Translations under genes and position numbers: made by a program | NCBI GenBank assembly: GCA_965200375.1 | Contig: OZ241353.1 | Location: 930,001 to 994,000, forward strand | Length of the DNA stretch: 64,000 bases | DNA from: VXYL01 sp965200375 | GTDB lineage: Bacteria; Pseudomonadota; Gammaproteobacteria; Pseudomonadales; Azotimanducaceae | Direction: 5' to 3' | The notes under the pieces: generated by a model | Seen by the model: only the letters and a program-made list of their open reading frames with translations | Database searches by the model: none | Told to the model about the DNA's origin: nothing | In this document: positions 39,107-47,458 of the stretch, piece by piece | Layout: each line of letters opens with the position of its first letter | Position numbering within the stretch: the stretch's first letter is position 1

Positions 39107-40549
39107 CTACTCCCTCCCGTACCGGTCGTCGTAGCGCACGATGTCGTCTTCGGAAAGCACGGGGCCTACTTGCACTTCGATCACGTCCAGCCGTTCCGGG
39201 CCTCGGTTGGTCAGGCGGTGGAGGACGCCGGCGGGGATGTAGGTGGATTCGTCCTGGGCCACCACGAAGGTGTCCTCGCCGCGCTGCACGGTGGCTTCGC
39301 CATGCACCACCACCCAGTGTTCGGCCCGGTGCCGGTGCTTCTGCAAGGATAGGGACTCGCCCGGTTGCACGGTGATGCGTTTCACCAGATAGCCAGCGTC
39401 GGCCTGGCTGGCGGGGAAGGTCTCCGCATGGCCCCAGGGGCGGTAGGCGGTGGTGTGTTCGCGCTGCTCGGTGCGCCCTGCCTGGCGCAAACGTTCGACC
39501 ACGGTCTTCACCTCCGCAACGTGGGCCTTGCTGGCCACCAGCACGGCGTCGGCGGTTTCCACCACCACCAGGTCCGCAACGCCGATGGCCGCCAGCAGCC
39601 TGCTGCCGCTGGCGAGGTGCGAACCCCGGGCGGCAACGGCGATCACGTCGCCGCTGGCGGTGTTGCCGTCCTTGTCCGCTGGCAGCGCTTCCGCCAGCGC
39701 CCGCCAGGAGCCGAGGTCGCTCCACTGCATCCGCGTCGGCACCACCATGCCCAGGCGGGTGTGCTCCATCACCGCGTAGTCGATGGAATCCGCTGGCGAG
39801 TCGCGGAACGCGTCCCCCGGGCGATGGAAGTCCAGGTCCTTCGTCTCGGCTGCCACGGCGGCCGTGCAGGCGGCGTGGATGGCCGGCCGGAAGGCGCGCA
39901 GTTCCGCCAGGTAGACGCTGGCCCGCACCGCGAACATGCCGCTGTTCCAGTAGTAGCCGCCGGTGGCCAGATAGCCCTCCGCCACCGACCGCGTCGGCTT
40001 CTCGACGAAGGCGGCGATGGGTGCCGCGCCGCCAGGCCCGGCTGCCGGGCCAGCCTGGATGTAGCCGTAGCCGGTTTCCGGGCGATCCGGAGTCGCGCCG
40101 AAAGCGACGATGCGCCCCTCCGCCGCCAGCGGCAAGGCCCGACGCACCGCGGCGTGGAACGCAGCAACGGAACCGATGTGCCCGTCCGCCGGCAGCGCCA
40201 GCAGCACCGGGTCTCCGGCGTCCACGGCTCGCAACGCCGCCAGCGCCAAGGCCGGCGCGGTGTTGCGGGCCACCGGTTCCAGCACCACCGCGCTCGGCTC
40301 CTCGCCCAGCGCACGGCACTGTTCGGCGACGATGAAGCGGTGGTCGTGGTGGCAGACGATCACCGGCGGCGCCGCTGCCAGGCCCGCGAGCCGGCCCAGC
40401 GTCTGCTGCAGCATCGTCCGCTCGCCCACCAGCGGCAGGAACTGCTTGGGATAGCGCTCCCGGGAGAGCGGCCACAGCCTGGTGCCGGCGCCGCCGGCCA
40501 GGACCACCGGCAACACGCGCTCGGCGGCACTCACGGGCTTCGCCCCCAA
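39107..40549 (-). CDS. manC: Mannose-1-phosphate guanylyltransferase / mannose-6-phosphate isomerase
   Basis: A 480-residue bifunctional enzyme of the ManC/AlgA type that makes GDP-mannose for surface polysaccharide. The nucleotidyltransferase start VVLAGGAGTRLWPLSRE is clear, with YPKQFLPL, FVEKP and GYYWNSGMF. The C-terminal cupin isomerase domain contains RPWGHAE, PGESLSLQKHRHRAEHW and YIPAGVLHRL. The open frame begins at a TTG (40549); an in-frame GTG five codons later (40534, MSAAERVLPVV) is equally plausible. It is divergent from the crotonase gene, with about 83 bases between. Confidence 0.93.
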   Translation of the reverse strand: MGAKPVSAAERVLPVVLAGGAGTRLWPLSRERYPKQFLPLVGERTMLQQTLGRLAGLAAAPPVIVCHHDHRFIVAEQCRALGEEPSAVVLEPVARNTAPALALAALRAVDAGDPVLLALPADGHIGSVAAFHAAVRRALPLAAEGRIVAFGATPDRPETGYGYIQAGPAAGPGGAAPIAAFVEKPTRSVAEGYLATGGYYWNSGMFAVRASVYLAELRAFRPAIHAACTAAVAAETKDLDFHRPGDAFRDSPADSIDYAVMEHTRLGMVVPTRMQWSDLGSWRALAEALPADKDGNTASGDVIAVAARGSHLASGSRLLAAIGVADLVVVETADAVLVASKAHVAEVKTVVERLRQAGRTEQREHTTAYRPWGHAETFPASQADAGYLVKRITVQPGESLSLQKHRHRAEHWVVVHGEATVQRGEDTFVVAQDESTYIPAGVLHRLTNRGPERLDVIEVQVGPVLSEDDIVRYDDRYGRE

Positions 40550-40632
40550 CGCTCTGGTTCCCCAGCCGGCGCTAGAATGTCCGGTGCGCCACGGGCCTGC
40601 CGCGCCAACGTACCGCCTCCGAAGGAACCCAC

Positions 40633-41418
40633 ATGGCCTATGTTAACTACGAAAAGCGCGGCCACGTCGCGATCATCACGCTGAACCGGCCGGAGCGGAT
40701 GAATGCGCTTGGCCGAGCGCTCGGCGCCGAGCTGCGCGCCGCCGAGGCGGAGTTCGTCGGCGACGACGACGCCTGGATCGGCATCTACACCGGCGCCGGC
40801 GATCGCGCCTTCTGCGCCGGGCGGGACTTGAAGGAGGCTGCCGAGGAGGAAGCGAAGGCCCCGCCGAGCCAAGGCGCCGGCGGCGCCAGCCCGATCTCCC
40901 GCTTCGAGCGCATCGCCGCCGACCACGGCAAGCCCACCATCGCCGCCATCAACGGCGCGGCCTACGGCGGCGGCTTGGAGAAGGCGCTTACCTGCGACAT
41001 TCGCATCTGCTCGGAGAACGCCCGCATGGCGCTCGCGGAAGTGAAGGTGGGCCTCTGCCCGCCGGGCGGTTCCTTCAACCTGCCGCGGCTGGTGGGGCTC
41101 TCCAATGCCATGTGGCTGCTGCTGTCCGGCGAACCCGTGGATGCAAAGGAGGCGCTGCGCATGGGGCTGGTGAGCCGCGTGACGCCGTTGCCGACGCTGC
41201 TCGAGACCGCCGTGGCAATGGCCGAGACCATCGCCGGCAACGCGCCGCTGGCGGTGCGGGCAACCCGCAAGCTGGCGCATCTGGGGCTGGAACTGCCGCT
41301 CGACTACGCCCGGCGCATGGGCGCCATGCTCGTCGAATCCGTCTGGTCCTCCGAAGACGCCGTGGAAGGCGCCCGGGCCTTTGCGGAGAAACGCCCGCCC
41401 CGGTGGCGGCAGCGGTAG
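40633..41418 (+). CDS. Enoyl-CoA hydratase/isomerase (crotonase) family protein
   Basis: 261 residues with the crotonase fold. The first oxyanion-hole segment is AFCAGRDL, the second is AAINGAAYGGGLEKAL. Catalytic acidic residues are present in GGGLE and in LAEVKVGLCPPGG, where a hydratase has its two Glu. It probably hydrates or isomerises an enoyl-CoA. The ATG at 40633 is used. yajQ starts 32 bases after its stop. Confidence 0.9.
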   Translation: MAYVNYEKRGHVAIITLNRPERMNALGRALGAELRAAEAEFVGDDDAWIGIYTGAGDRAFCAGRDLKEAAEEEAKAPPSQGAGGASPISRFERIAADHGKPTIAAINGAAYGGGLEKALTCDIRICSENARMALAEVKVGLCPPGGSFNLPRLVGLSNAMWLLLSGEPVDAKEALRMGLVSRVTPLPTLLETAVAMAETIAGNAPLAVRATRKLAHLGLELPLDYARRMGAMLVESVWSSEDAVEGARAFAEKRPPRWRQR

Positions 41419-41450
41419 GCTCCGGCGCCAGCCAACAGCGGCCAGCAGCC

Positions 41451-41933
41451 ATGCCGTCCTTCGACGTCGTCTCCGAAGTGGATCTGCACGAAATGCGCAA
41501 CGCGGTGGACCAGGCCGGCCGGGAGCTGCAGCGCCGGTTCGACTTTCGCGGCGTCGACGCCGGCGTCGAGTTCGCGGAGGGCGTGGCCACGGTGTGGGCG
41601 GAGGAAGCCTTCCAGGTCGCCCAAGTGGAGGCCATCCTGAAGGACCGCATGACCAGGCGGGAAGTGGACGTGAGGGCGCTGTCGCCGCGTCCGCCGGAAG
41701 CGTCCGGCAAGCAGAAGCGCCAGGCCTTCGACCTGCGCCACGGCCTCGACGGGGACGCCAGCCGCGCCATCGTGAAGGCGATCAAGAGCGCCAAGCTGAA
41801 GGTGCGGAGCCAGATCCAAGGCGACAAGGTGCGGGTGACGGGCAAGAAGCGCGACGACCTGCAAGCCGCGATCGCGCTCCTGAAGGACGAGGACTTCGGC
41901 CTGCCCTTGCAGTTCGCCAACTTCCGGGACTGA
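41451..41933 (+). CDS. yajQ: YajQ-family nucleotide-binding protein
   Basis: 160 residues, normal for YajQ (DUF520). It has the typical opening MPSFDVVSEVDLHEMRNAVDQ, the middle FDLRHGLDGD and the end DFGLPLQFANFRD. Members bind nucleotides and RNA, and in Xanthomonas a homologue binds cyclic di-GMP. The last 163 bases of the gene, with about 53 bases beyond it, are repeated about 1050 bases downstream around the inserted toxin-antitoxin pair. Confidence 0.93.
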   Translation: MPSFDVVSEVDLHEMRNAVDQAGRELQRRFDFRGVDAGVEFAEGVATVWAEEAFQVAQVEAILKDRMTRREVDVRALSPRPPEASGKQKRQAFDLRHGLDGDASRAIVKAIKSAKLKVRSQIQGDKVRVTGKKRDDLQAAIALLKDEDFGLPLQFANFRD

Positions 41934-41986
41934 ACGGCCGAAGCCGCCCCGCGGCGAGGTGTCGCCGGGGCAGCGCTACTCCGCCG
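41771..41986. repeat. Direct repeat, left copy (yajQ 3' end plus flank)
   Basis: Matches 42823-43036 nearly base for base, with a few substitutions and small indels, in the same orientation. The left copy completes the intact yajQ gene. The right copy abuts the peroxiredoxin gene. The pair brackets the DUF433/DUF5615 cassette. Confidence 0.92.
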
Positions 41987-42131
41987 ATGCTCCGCACGGT
42001 GGCTCCCGCTCCCTTGCCACCAAATGTCGCACACCCGACCCGCACGTGTCGTGTCTGCGGGAGGCAAGAGCGTGCTACCGTATTGTCTTGTCGCAGCGTA
42101 CAACTGTGTTGGAACCCGCACGGAGGCTCGG

Positions 42132-42401
42132 ATGTCGAAGCGGCCAGTGCCAGGTATTGAATGCACGCCCGGGGTCTGCGGTGGCGATCCCTGTATCGCG
42201 CGGACGCGGATCCCCGTCTGGGTTCTTGTTCGCGCCCACCAGCTAGGCAGCAGCGACGAGGAGAACCTCGAGGACTATCCGACACTGAGCCACCAGGATC
42301 TAGACAATGCTTGGCACTACTACGAGCGGCACCGGGCCGACATAGACCAGCAAATCGCAAACAACGAGTCCCTGGAGCTGCCAGGAGCGGCCATAGGTTG
42401 A
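42132..42401 (+). CDS. DUF433 family antitoxin
   Basis: 89 residues starting MSKRPVPGIECTPGVCGG. The DUF433 signature is GVCGGDPCIARTRIPVWVL, a short helix-turn-helix-type domain found in antitoxins. The rest (LSHQDLDNAWHYYERH) matches the usual family end. The gene is immediately followed by a DUF5615 gene, with which DUF433 commonly forms a type II toxin-antitoxin pair. The codon use is less GC-rich than neighbours, supporting transfer. Confidence 0.88.
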   Translation: MSKRPVPGIECTPGVCGGDPCIARTRIPVWVLVRAHQLGSSDEENLEDYPTLSHQDLDNAWHYYERHRADIDQQIANNESLELPGAAIG

Positions 42402-42421
42402 AGAGGAGAAGAGGAGACGCC

Positions 42422-42760
42422 ATGAGTACAAAGACCCGTCCATACCCTTTATACATCGACGAAAACATCCCCCAGCGGACCGCTCGAGCATTGCGAGAGC
42501 TCGGCTACGACGTCCTCACGCTGCAGGAGAATGGCAAGGCCGGGAAGCGGTACCCCGACGAATCCGTGCTCCGAGATGCGACATCTTTGGGCCGCGTCGT
42601 CGTAACCCACGACCGGAAGGATTTCCGTCACCGGGGCGTCGTCCTCTGTACGCAAGACCGAGACCCCATGCGCCTGGCGACGAACATACACGCTGCGCTG
42701 TCGAACAAGGCGACGATGGACGGCGAGGTGGTCAACGTCTACCGACCAGTGCAAGAGTGA
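42422..42760 (+). CDS. DUF5615 PIN-like toxin
   Basis: 112 residues from an ATG at 42422, preceded by GAAGAGGAGAAGAGGAG. The DUF5615 (Mut7-C-like PIN) pattern is YIDENIPQRTARALRELGYDV at the start, then D in PDESVLRDA and VVTHDRKDF, giving the acidic metal site of a ribonuclease toxin. It starts 20 bases after the DUF433 antitoxin stop. Typical presumed role: RNA cleavage held in check by its partner. Confidence 0.88.
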   Translation: MSTKTRPYPLYIDENIPQRTARALRELGYDVLTLQENGKAGKRYPDESVLRDATSLGRVVVTHDRKDFRHRGVVLCTQDRDPMRLATNIHAALSNKATMDGEVVNVYRPVQE

Positions 42761-42822
42761 CGTGCGCCCTACAGCGCTGCTGCTGTCGCGTTGAAGTGGG
42801 CACCCGACGCTGCGCGTTGGTC

Positions 42823-43036
42823 CGTGAAGGCGATCAAGCGCCAAGCTGAAGGTGCAGAGCCAGATCCAAGGCGACAAGGTGCGGGTGACGGGCAAGAAGG
42901 GCGACGACCTGCAAGCCGCGATCGCGCTCCTGAAGGACGAGGACTTCGGCCTGCCGTTGCAGTTCGCCAACTTCCGAGACTGAACGGCCCGAAGCCGCCC
43001 CGGCGAGGCGTTGGCCCGGGCCGCGCTACTCCGCCG
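42823..43036 (+). pseudogene. Duplicated 3' end of yajQ (right copy of direct repeat)
   Basis: Encodes only the final about 53 codons of yajQ (QIQGDKVRVTGKKGDDLQ onward) up to the TGA at 42981, with one small deletion near its left edge and no start codon. Its last bases reach the stop codon of the convergent peroxiredoxin gene. So before the insertion, yajQ and the peroxiredoxin gene were probably end-to-end neighbours. It is a remnant, not a gene. Confidence 0.9.
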
Positions 43037-43553
43037 GCGCCCCGCGCCTCGGCACGCCCACTGCCGCCAGCGTGGCGGCGATGTCCTCGGCGGCGCTGGC
43101 CGGGTTCACGCTGCGATCGATCGCCAGGATCGTGCCGTCCGCGCCGATGTAGAAGGTGTGGCGCAGGGCGTAGCCGCGCTCGTGCAGCACCCCGTATGCC
43201 TCGGCCGTCGCCTTGGTGGGATCGGAGAGCATGGGGAAGTCGGCATTGTTCTCCGCGGCGAAGCCCTTGTTATCCTCGATGGGGTCCACGCTTGCCATGA
43301 AGTAGTCCACGTCGAACTCGCGGATGAGGTGGCCCTTCTCCGCCAGCGACTTGCACTCGATGGTGCAGCCCTTGGTGAACGCCCGGGGAAACCAGGCGAG
43401 CACCACGGCCCGGTCGCCGAGCGCGTAGCGGCCGCCGGCAGTGGATTCGAGACTGAAGGCCGGCGCCTTGTCGCCTACGGCGAGGGTGGCGGCGCTCGCC
43501 GCGGCGGTCGCCAGCGCCGTCAAGGCGGCCAATGCGAAACGGATCGCGCTCAT
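43026..43553 (-). CDS. Periplasmic Bcp-like peroxiredoxin
   Basis: 175 residues with a signal peptide (FALAALTALATAAASA, cut about residue 22) followed by a thioredoxin-fold peroxiredoxin. The peroxidatic Cys lies in RAFTKGCTIECKSL, and the second Cys four residues on could resolve it, as in the atypical 2-Cys Bcp/PrxQ group. It reduces hydrogen peroxide or organic peroxides, here in the periplasm. It is the first gene past the duplicated yajQ fragment and points toward it. Confidence 0.9.
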   Translation of the reverse strand: MSAIRFALAALTALATAAASAATLAVGDKAPAFSLESTAGGRYALGDRAVVLAWFPRAFTKGCTIECKSLAEKGHLIREFDVDYFMASVDPIEDNKGFAAENNADFPMLSDPTKATAEAYGVLHERGYALRHTFYIGADGTILAIDRSVNPASAAEDIAATLAAVGVPRRGAPAE

Positions 43554-43653
43554 GGTGTGTCTCCAAGTGACTGCAAGGGTCTCGCCGGCGCTGCCAGACC
43601 AAGCACAAGGGGGTGAAGCACGATCCCCAGCCCGGCTCGGACGGAGCGGTTGG

Positions 43654-43914
43654 CTAGAAGGGAAAATTGCTGGGGTCGTGGCCCGGACCGTTCCTCTCGC
43701 TAGAGGTCGGCATTCGGTAGCCCCCCGTGTAGTGACCAGTGTTCGTAGGACTGGTACTGCCCCCCTCCCATGTGTCGGGAGGGTTGTGGGCGCCGGTGTT
43801 GTCTGTGCTCGCCAACGCCAGCCGCATCAAGCGTGGCCGCGACCACTCGCTAGGGCGAGCGGCATCGACCGTCCGTTCTACCGGGGGGGGGGGGGGGCAT
43901 GGAAGCTCGCTCAT
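43654..43914 (-). CDS. Small orphan peptide B, paralogue of the peptide at 6712-6930
   Basis: 86 residues in the open frame. From about residue 23 it reads W-S-R-P-R-L-M-R-L-A-L-A-S-T, the same spacing as W-N-P-P-R-L-M-K-L-A-L-G-G-T in peptide A. This is followed by N-P-P-D-T-W-E and the shared tail GYRMPTSSE. No other part of the window has this pattern. No good ribosome-binding site precedes the ATG at 43914, and codons 6-11 fall in a 15-base C/G tract. So the real start or frame may vary with tract length. The function is unknown; leader-peptide-like, with no modifying enzyme in the window. Confidence 0.5.
   Translation of the reverse strand: MSELPCPPPPPVERTVDAARPSEWSRPRLMRLALASTDNTGAHNPPDTWEGGSTSPTNTGHYTGGYRMPTSSERNGPGHDPSNFPF
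43883..43897. repeat. G15 homopolymer tract within peptide B
   Basis: Fifteen Gs on the plus strand give a run of Pro codons near the N-terminus of peptide B on the minus strand. Gain or loss of a base would shift the frame between the upstream ATG and the conserved W-x2-P region. This would be a classic on/off switch if translation starts upstream of it. Confidence 0.75.
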
Positions 43915-44143
43915 CAGATCACCACGCTATCAGGCCAACGGCGGCGAGCATACAGTACGCTGGATTGCTGTGGAACCACTCGGCGTGGCGTTCCGAGACT
44001 TCGGAGTGGCTGAGCTATGGCCTCTCAAAGGGTCGCTTCTCGCATAGACGCCTCAAACCGCGGAGACGTCGTGCGCCAGCGCCGCCTCCATGACCGCTCG
44101 GCAGCCGAAGCGGAGCGCCCAACGCCAGCGGTTTTGAGCGAAC

Positions 44144-45598
44144 ATGGCCGCCATGCCGCGCAAGACCAAGATCATCTGCACCGTCGGCCCGGCCACCGAC
44201 AGCTACCCGGCACTGGAGCGCCTGTACGCCGCCGGCATGGCGGTGGTGCGCCTCAACATGTCCCACGCCAGCCAGGACGAAGCCGCCAACGCCATCCACT
44301 GGGTGAAGACGCTGAACCGCAAGGTGAAGTACCCGGTGCCGATCATGCTGGACACGCAAGGGCCGGAGATACGCACCGGCGCCGTGGCCGAACCGATGCG
44401 CCTGCGCCCGGGCGAGGAAGTGTTCCTGGACGTCTCCCCCCAGCCAGGCGGCCCGCTGCGGGCCATCGAGGTGAACTACCCCGGGCTGCCGGATGCGGTG
44501 GCGGTGGGAGACCGGGTGCGCCTGGACAACGGCCTCCTGAACGTGGAGGTGCTGGCCCGGGAGGGTTCGCGCCTGCGCTGCCGCGTGGCGGACGGCGGCG
44601 CGCTCGGCAGCCGCAAGCACGTCAATCTGCCCGGCGTGGCCGTGGACCTGCCGTCGGTGACGGCCAAGGACCGTGACGACATCGCCTTCGGCCTGGAACA
44701 GGAGATCGACTTCGTGGCGCTCTCCTTCGCCCGCTCCGCCGAGGACGTGGCGCTGGTTCGGCGGCTGCTCGGCGCCAAGGGCGGGCGCACCGTGAAGGTG
44801 CTGGCCAAGATCGAGAACCAGGAGGGGCTGCGCCAAGCGGAGGCGATCGCCGCCGCCGCCGACGGCGTGATGGTGGCCCGGGGCGACCTCGGCATCGAGA
44901 CCGACATCGCGCTGCTGCCGAGCGTGCAGCGGCGGCTGGTGGAGGTGTGCGCGCGGCTCGGCAAGCGCTGCATCGTCGCCACGCACCTGATGGAGTCCAT
45001 GATCGAGAACCCCATTCCAACGCGGGCGGAGGTGACCGACGTGGCCAACGCCGTCTACGAGGGCGTGGACGCGATCATGCTCTCCGGGGAGACCAGCGTC
45101 GGCGCCTATCCGGTGCGCTGCGTGCGCCAGCTGGCGGACATCGCCGCCGCCGCCGAGCGGCAGCGCGGCTTCGCCCTGCAGGAGGCGCTCGCCATCGACA
45201 CCGACAAGCAGCACTTGGCCACCGCCGCCGCCCACCTGGCGGAGGCCATCGACGCCGCCGGCATCGTCGTCATCACCCGACGCGGCGTCACCGCGGACTC
45301 GGTGACCAACTGCCACCCGACGGTGCCGGTGTACGCCTTCACCAACTTGAGCCAGACGCGCCGGCGGCTGATGCTGAACCGCGGCGTGTTCGCCCACCGC
45401 ACGGCGTTCAGCAGCGACCCGGAGCGCACCATCCAGACTGCGCTGCGGGTGCTGCGGGAGCGCGAGGGCACGGCCCCGGCGGCCAAGGTGGTGGTGATCT
45501 CCGACGTGCTGGCGGAAAGCACCGTCGATGCCATCCAGCTGCGCACGGTGGGCGACGGCGCGGCGCTGCCGAAGTCGTCCAGGGGCGAGGCACCGTGA
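44144..45598 (+). CDS. pyk: Pyruvate kinase
   Basis: 484 residues. Pyruvate kinase transfers phosphate from PEP to ADP in the last step of glycolysis. It has the opening KTKIICTVGPAT, NMSHAS, LDTQGPEIRTG, the catalytic stretch KIENQEGL, MVARGDLGIE, and the MLSGETSVGAYP signature. The C-terminal domain is full length. A second in-frame Met (MPRKTK) lies three codons in. The 229 bases upstream to peptide B hold no other gene. Confidence 0.96.
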   Translation: MAAMPRKTKIICTVGPATDSYPALERLYAAGMAVVRLNMSHASQDEAANAIHWVKTLNRKVKYPVPIMLDTQGPEIRTGAVAEPMRLRPGEEVFLDVSPQPGGPLRAIEVNYPGLPDAVAVGDRVRLDNGLLNVEVLAREGSRLRCRVADGGALGSRKHVNLPGVAVDLPSVTAKDRDDIAFGLEQEIDFVALSFARSAEDVALVRRLLGAKGGRTVKVLAKIENQEGLRQAEAIAAAADGVMVARGDLGIETDIALLPSVQRRLVEVCARLGKRCIVATHLMESMIENPIPTRAEVTDVANAVYEGVDAIMLSGETSVGAYPVRCVRQLADIAAAAERQRGFALQEALAIDTDKQHLATAAAHLAEAIDAAGIVVITRRGVTADSVTNCHPTVPVYAFTNLSQTRRRLMLNRGVFAHRTAFSSDPERTIQTALRVLREREGTAPAAKVVVISDVLAESTVDAIQLRTVGDGAALPKSSRGEAP

Positions 45599-45621
45599 TC
45601 GGCCCGGTCTTCTGATGCGCC

Positions 45622-45654
45622 TTGAAATATGAGCGCCCGCCGTTCATATTTCAA
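45622..45654. repeat. AT-rich perfect inverted repeat after pyk
   Basis: TTGAAATATGA (45622-45632) and TCATATTTCAA (45644-45654) are perfect inverted copies separated by 11 GC-rich bases. It lies 23 bases past the pyk stop. The strong AT-richness stands out in this genome. It could be a pyk terminator, a protein-binding site, or the trace of an insertion end; the downstream neighbour is a truncated gene. Confidence 0.7.
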
Positions 45655-45699
45655 TGCAAATGGAGATCGACAGAGACCGTCACCTGCGGCGCGTGCGGT

Positions 45700-45991
45700 G
45701 CCAGATCACCAACCTGCTCGGCGCGACGCGGAGCAGTGCTTCCACTGGTCCACCCACTTCGGCGCCGAGCTCGATCTGCTCGTTCTGGCCAGCAGCAAGC
45801 GCTACGGCTTCGAGGTGAAACGCACGGAAGCGCCGCGCCTGACGGCATCGATGCGCTCGGCCCGCGAGACGTTGCGCCTCGATCGCCTGGAGGTGGTGCA
45901 TGCCGGAACCGAGCGCTTCGCCCTGGCGAAGGGCATCAGCGCCCTGCCGGCGTCCCAGCTCGCGGCGACGCTACGTCCTCTACAGCCCTAG
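45700..45991 (+). pseudogene. C-terminal fragment of a DUF4143 AAA-type ATPase
   Basis: The frame ending at 45991 reads FHWSTHFGAELDLLVLASS, RYGFEVKRTEAPRLTASMRS and LDRLEVVHAGTERFALA. This is the conserved end of the DUF4143 domain found at the C-terminus of AAA ATPases of the archaeal-type/ExeA-like group. No ATPase core (no P-loop) lies upstream; the frame opens only at 45629 inside the AT-rich inverted repeat. It is a deletion remnant. Confidence 0.75.
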
Positions 45992-46135
45992 CCGCGGCTT
46001 CCGCCCCTCCGGCCCGCAGCATCACACCTCGAACGGTCCCCGCTGTCGCACGGAGTCAGCACCATCGTTGTATGTCGATGTCATACGCGCTACATCGGGT
46101 CGCCAGTGGCAAGGAGCGACTAAGGAGCGACTAGG

Positions 46136-46288
46136 ATGCGCGTCAATGCGAAGGCGCACCTCGGCGCCATCCAGGCACTCATCGGCAGGTCGCCGTACTT
46201 CTCCATGATCCTCACCACCGACCAACGCGACTTCAACACCTACCGCTGGAAGAACACCAGGCCCTTCCGCAATCTGCTGGAACATTGA
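46136..46288 (+). CDS. Short hypothetical open frame (50 aa)
   Basis: ATG at 46136 with AGGAG about nine bases upstream; the upstream contains the repeated stretch AAGGAGCGACT. The translation begins MRVNAKAHLGAIQALIG and contains LTTDQRDFNTYRWKNTRP. No family was recognised. It may be the tail of a degraded gene, since the flanks (45992-46135 and 46289-46474) show no gene. Confidence 0.3.
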   Translation: MRVNAKAHLGAIQALIGRSPYFSMILTTDQRDFNTYRWKNTRPFRNLLEH

Positions 46289-46474
46289 GGCATGACTGGC
46301 GTGCTCGCGGGGACGCGAAACGCCACCGAGCGCGTTCCTCTGTTGATCGCGAGGGTGCGAACTCCCCGCACCCCGGGCACCACAACGGCTACCGTTGCTT
46401 CGCCGAGACGCGCTGCGTTCCCCGTGCGTGTGCTATGGTCGCGTCGTTGCCGCGAACTTCGCCAAGGGGTGTCC

Positions 46475-47410
46475 ATGCGTTTGCTCCCAAGCTGCCGGGC
46501 GTTGCTGGCGCCGCGCTGTGCATGTCGGCGCATCGTCGGCCTCCGTGCCGGAGGCGTCGTGCTTGCCGCAGCGCTGGGGGCGGCCGTCTTCAGCAGCGCT
46601 GCCGACGGCTACCGGGCGCCCCGCGGGCCGGGAGGCGTGAATCCGGACCTGAACGGCATCTGGCAGGCGCTCGGCGAAGCCCACTACGACATCGAGCGCC
46701 ACTTGGCGCGCGCTTCGCTGTCGCTGCGGCCCGGTCCCCACGGGCCGCTGCCGGACCTCGCCACCGTGCGCCTCGGCGCCGTCGCCTCGGTGCCGCCGGG
46801 CCTTGGCGTCGTGGAAGGGGGCGCCATTCCCTACAAGCCGGGGGCGCTGGCCAAGCGGGACGAGAACCGGCGCCTGTGGATCGACCGGGATCCGGAGATC
46901 AAGTGCTTCCTGCCGGGCGTTCCGAGAGCCACCTACATGCCGCAGCCCTTTCGCATTCTGCAGGGCGAGCGGGAGATCGAGTTCGTCTACCAGTGGGCCG
47001 GCGCCGTGCGCAACATCTACAGCGCGGATCCCGGGCCAGCGCCCGTGGACTCCTGGATGGGGCAGTCCGTCGCCAGCTGGGAGGGCGACACGCTGGTGCT
47101 TACGGTGACGGGGCTGAACGGCGACACCTGGTTCGACCGCGCCGGCAACCACCACAGCAATCGGATGACGGTGGTGGAACGCTACACCCCAAGCGGGCCG
47201 AACCATCTGCGCTACGAAGCCACGATAGACGACCCGGAGACCTTCACGCGGCCTTGGAAGTTGAGCATGCCCCTGTACCGGCGCATGGAACCGAACGCCA
47301 TGATCCTGGACTTCAAGTGCGTGGCGTTCGTCGAGGAGCTGATGTACGGCGCCTGGCGGCGCAAGCCGCTGGAGCGCTGGCCCATCGAGGCCGCGCCTGG
47401 CGTGGAGTAG
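46475..47410 (+). CDS. Secreted protein of unknown function, related to the next gene
   Basis: 311 residues with a long basic N-terminus and a signal-like helix (GGVVLAAALGAAVFSSA). The mature part contains DLNGIWQALGEAHYDI and SVASWEGDTLVLTVTGLNG. The motif (S/G)xWEGDTLV(V/L) followed by a loop and DxW is shared with the protein at 47459-48577, so they are distant paralogues. It belongs to a widespread unnamed family often found next to DUF6152 proteins. An AAGGGG is near the ATG. It opens a run of co-directional genes. The fold and ligand are unknown. Confidence 0.78.
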   Translation: MRLLPSCRALLAPRCACRRIVGLRAGGVVLAAALGAAVFSSAADGYRAPRGPGGVNPDLNGIWQALGEAHYDIERHLARASLSLRPGPHGPLPDLATVRLGAVASVPPGLGVVEGGAIPYKPGALAKRDENRRLWIDRDPEIKCFLPGVPRATYMPQPFRILQGEREIEFVYQWAGAVRNIYSADPGPAPVDSWMGQSVASWEGDTLVLTVTGLNGDTWFDRAGNHHSNRMTVVERYTPSGPNHLRYEATIDDPETFTRPWKLSMPLYRRMEPNAMILDFKCVAFVEELMYGAWRRKPLERWPIEAAPGVE

Positions 47411-47458
47411 GCTCGGCGGGCCGCCCGGGAAGCGCCCGGGAAGACGGAGAAAGCAGCG

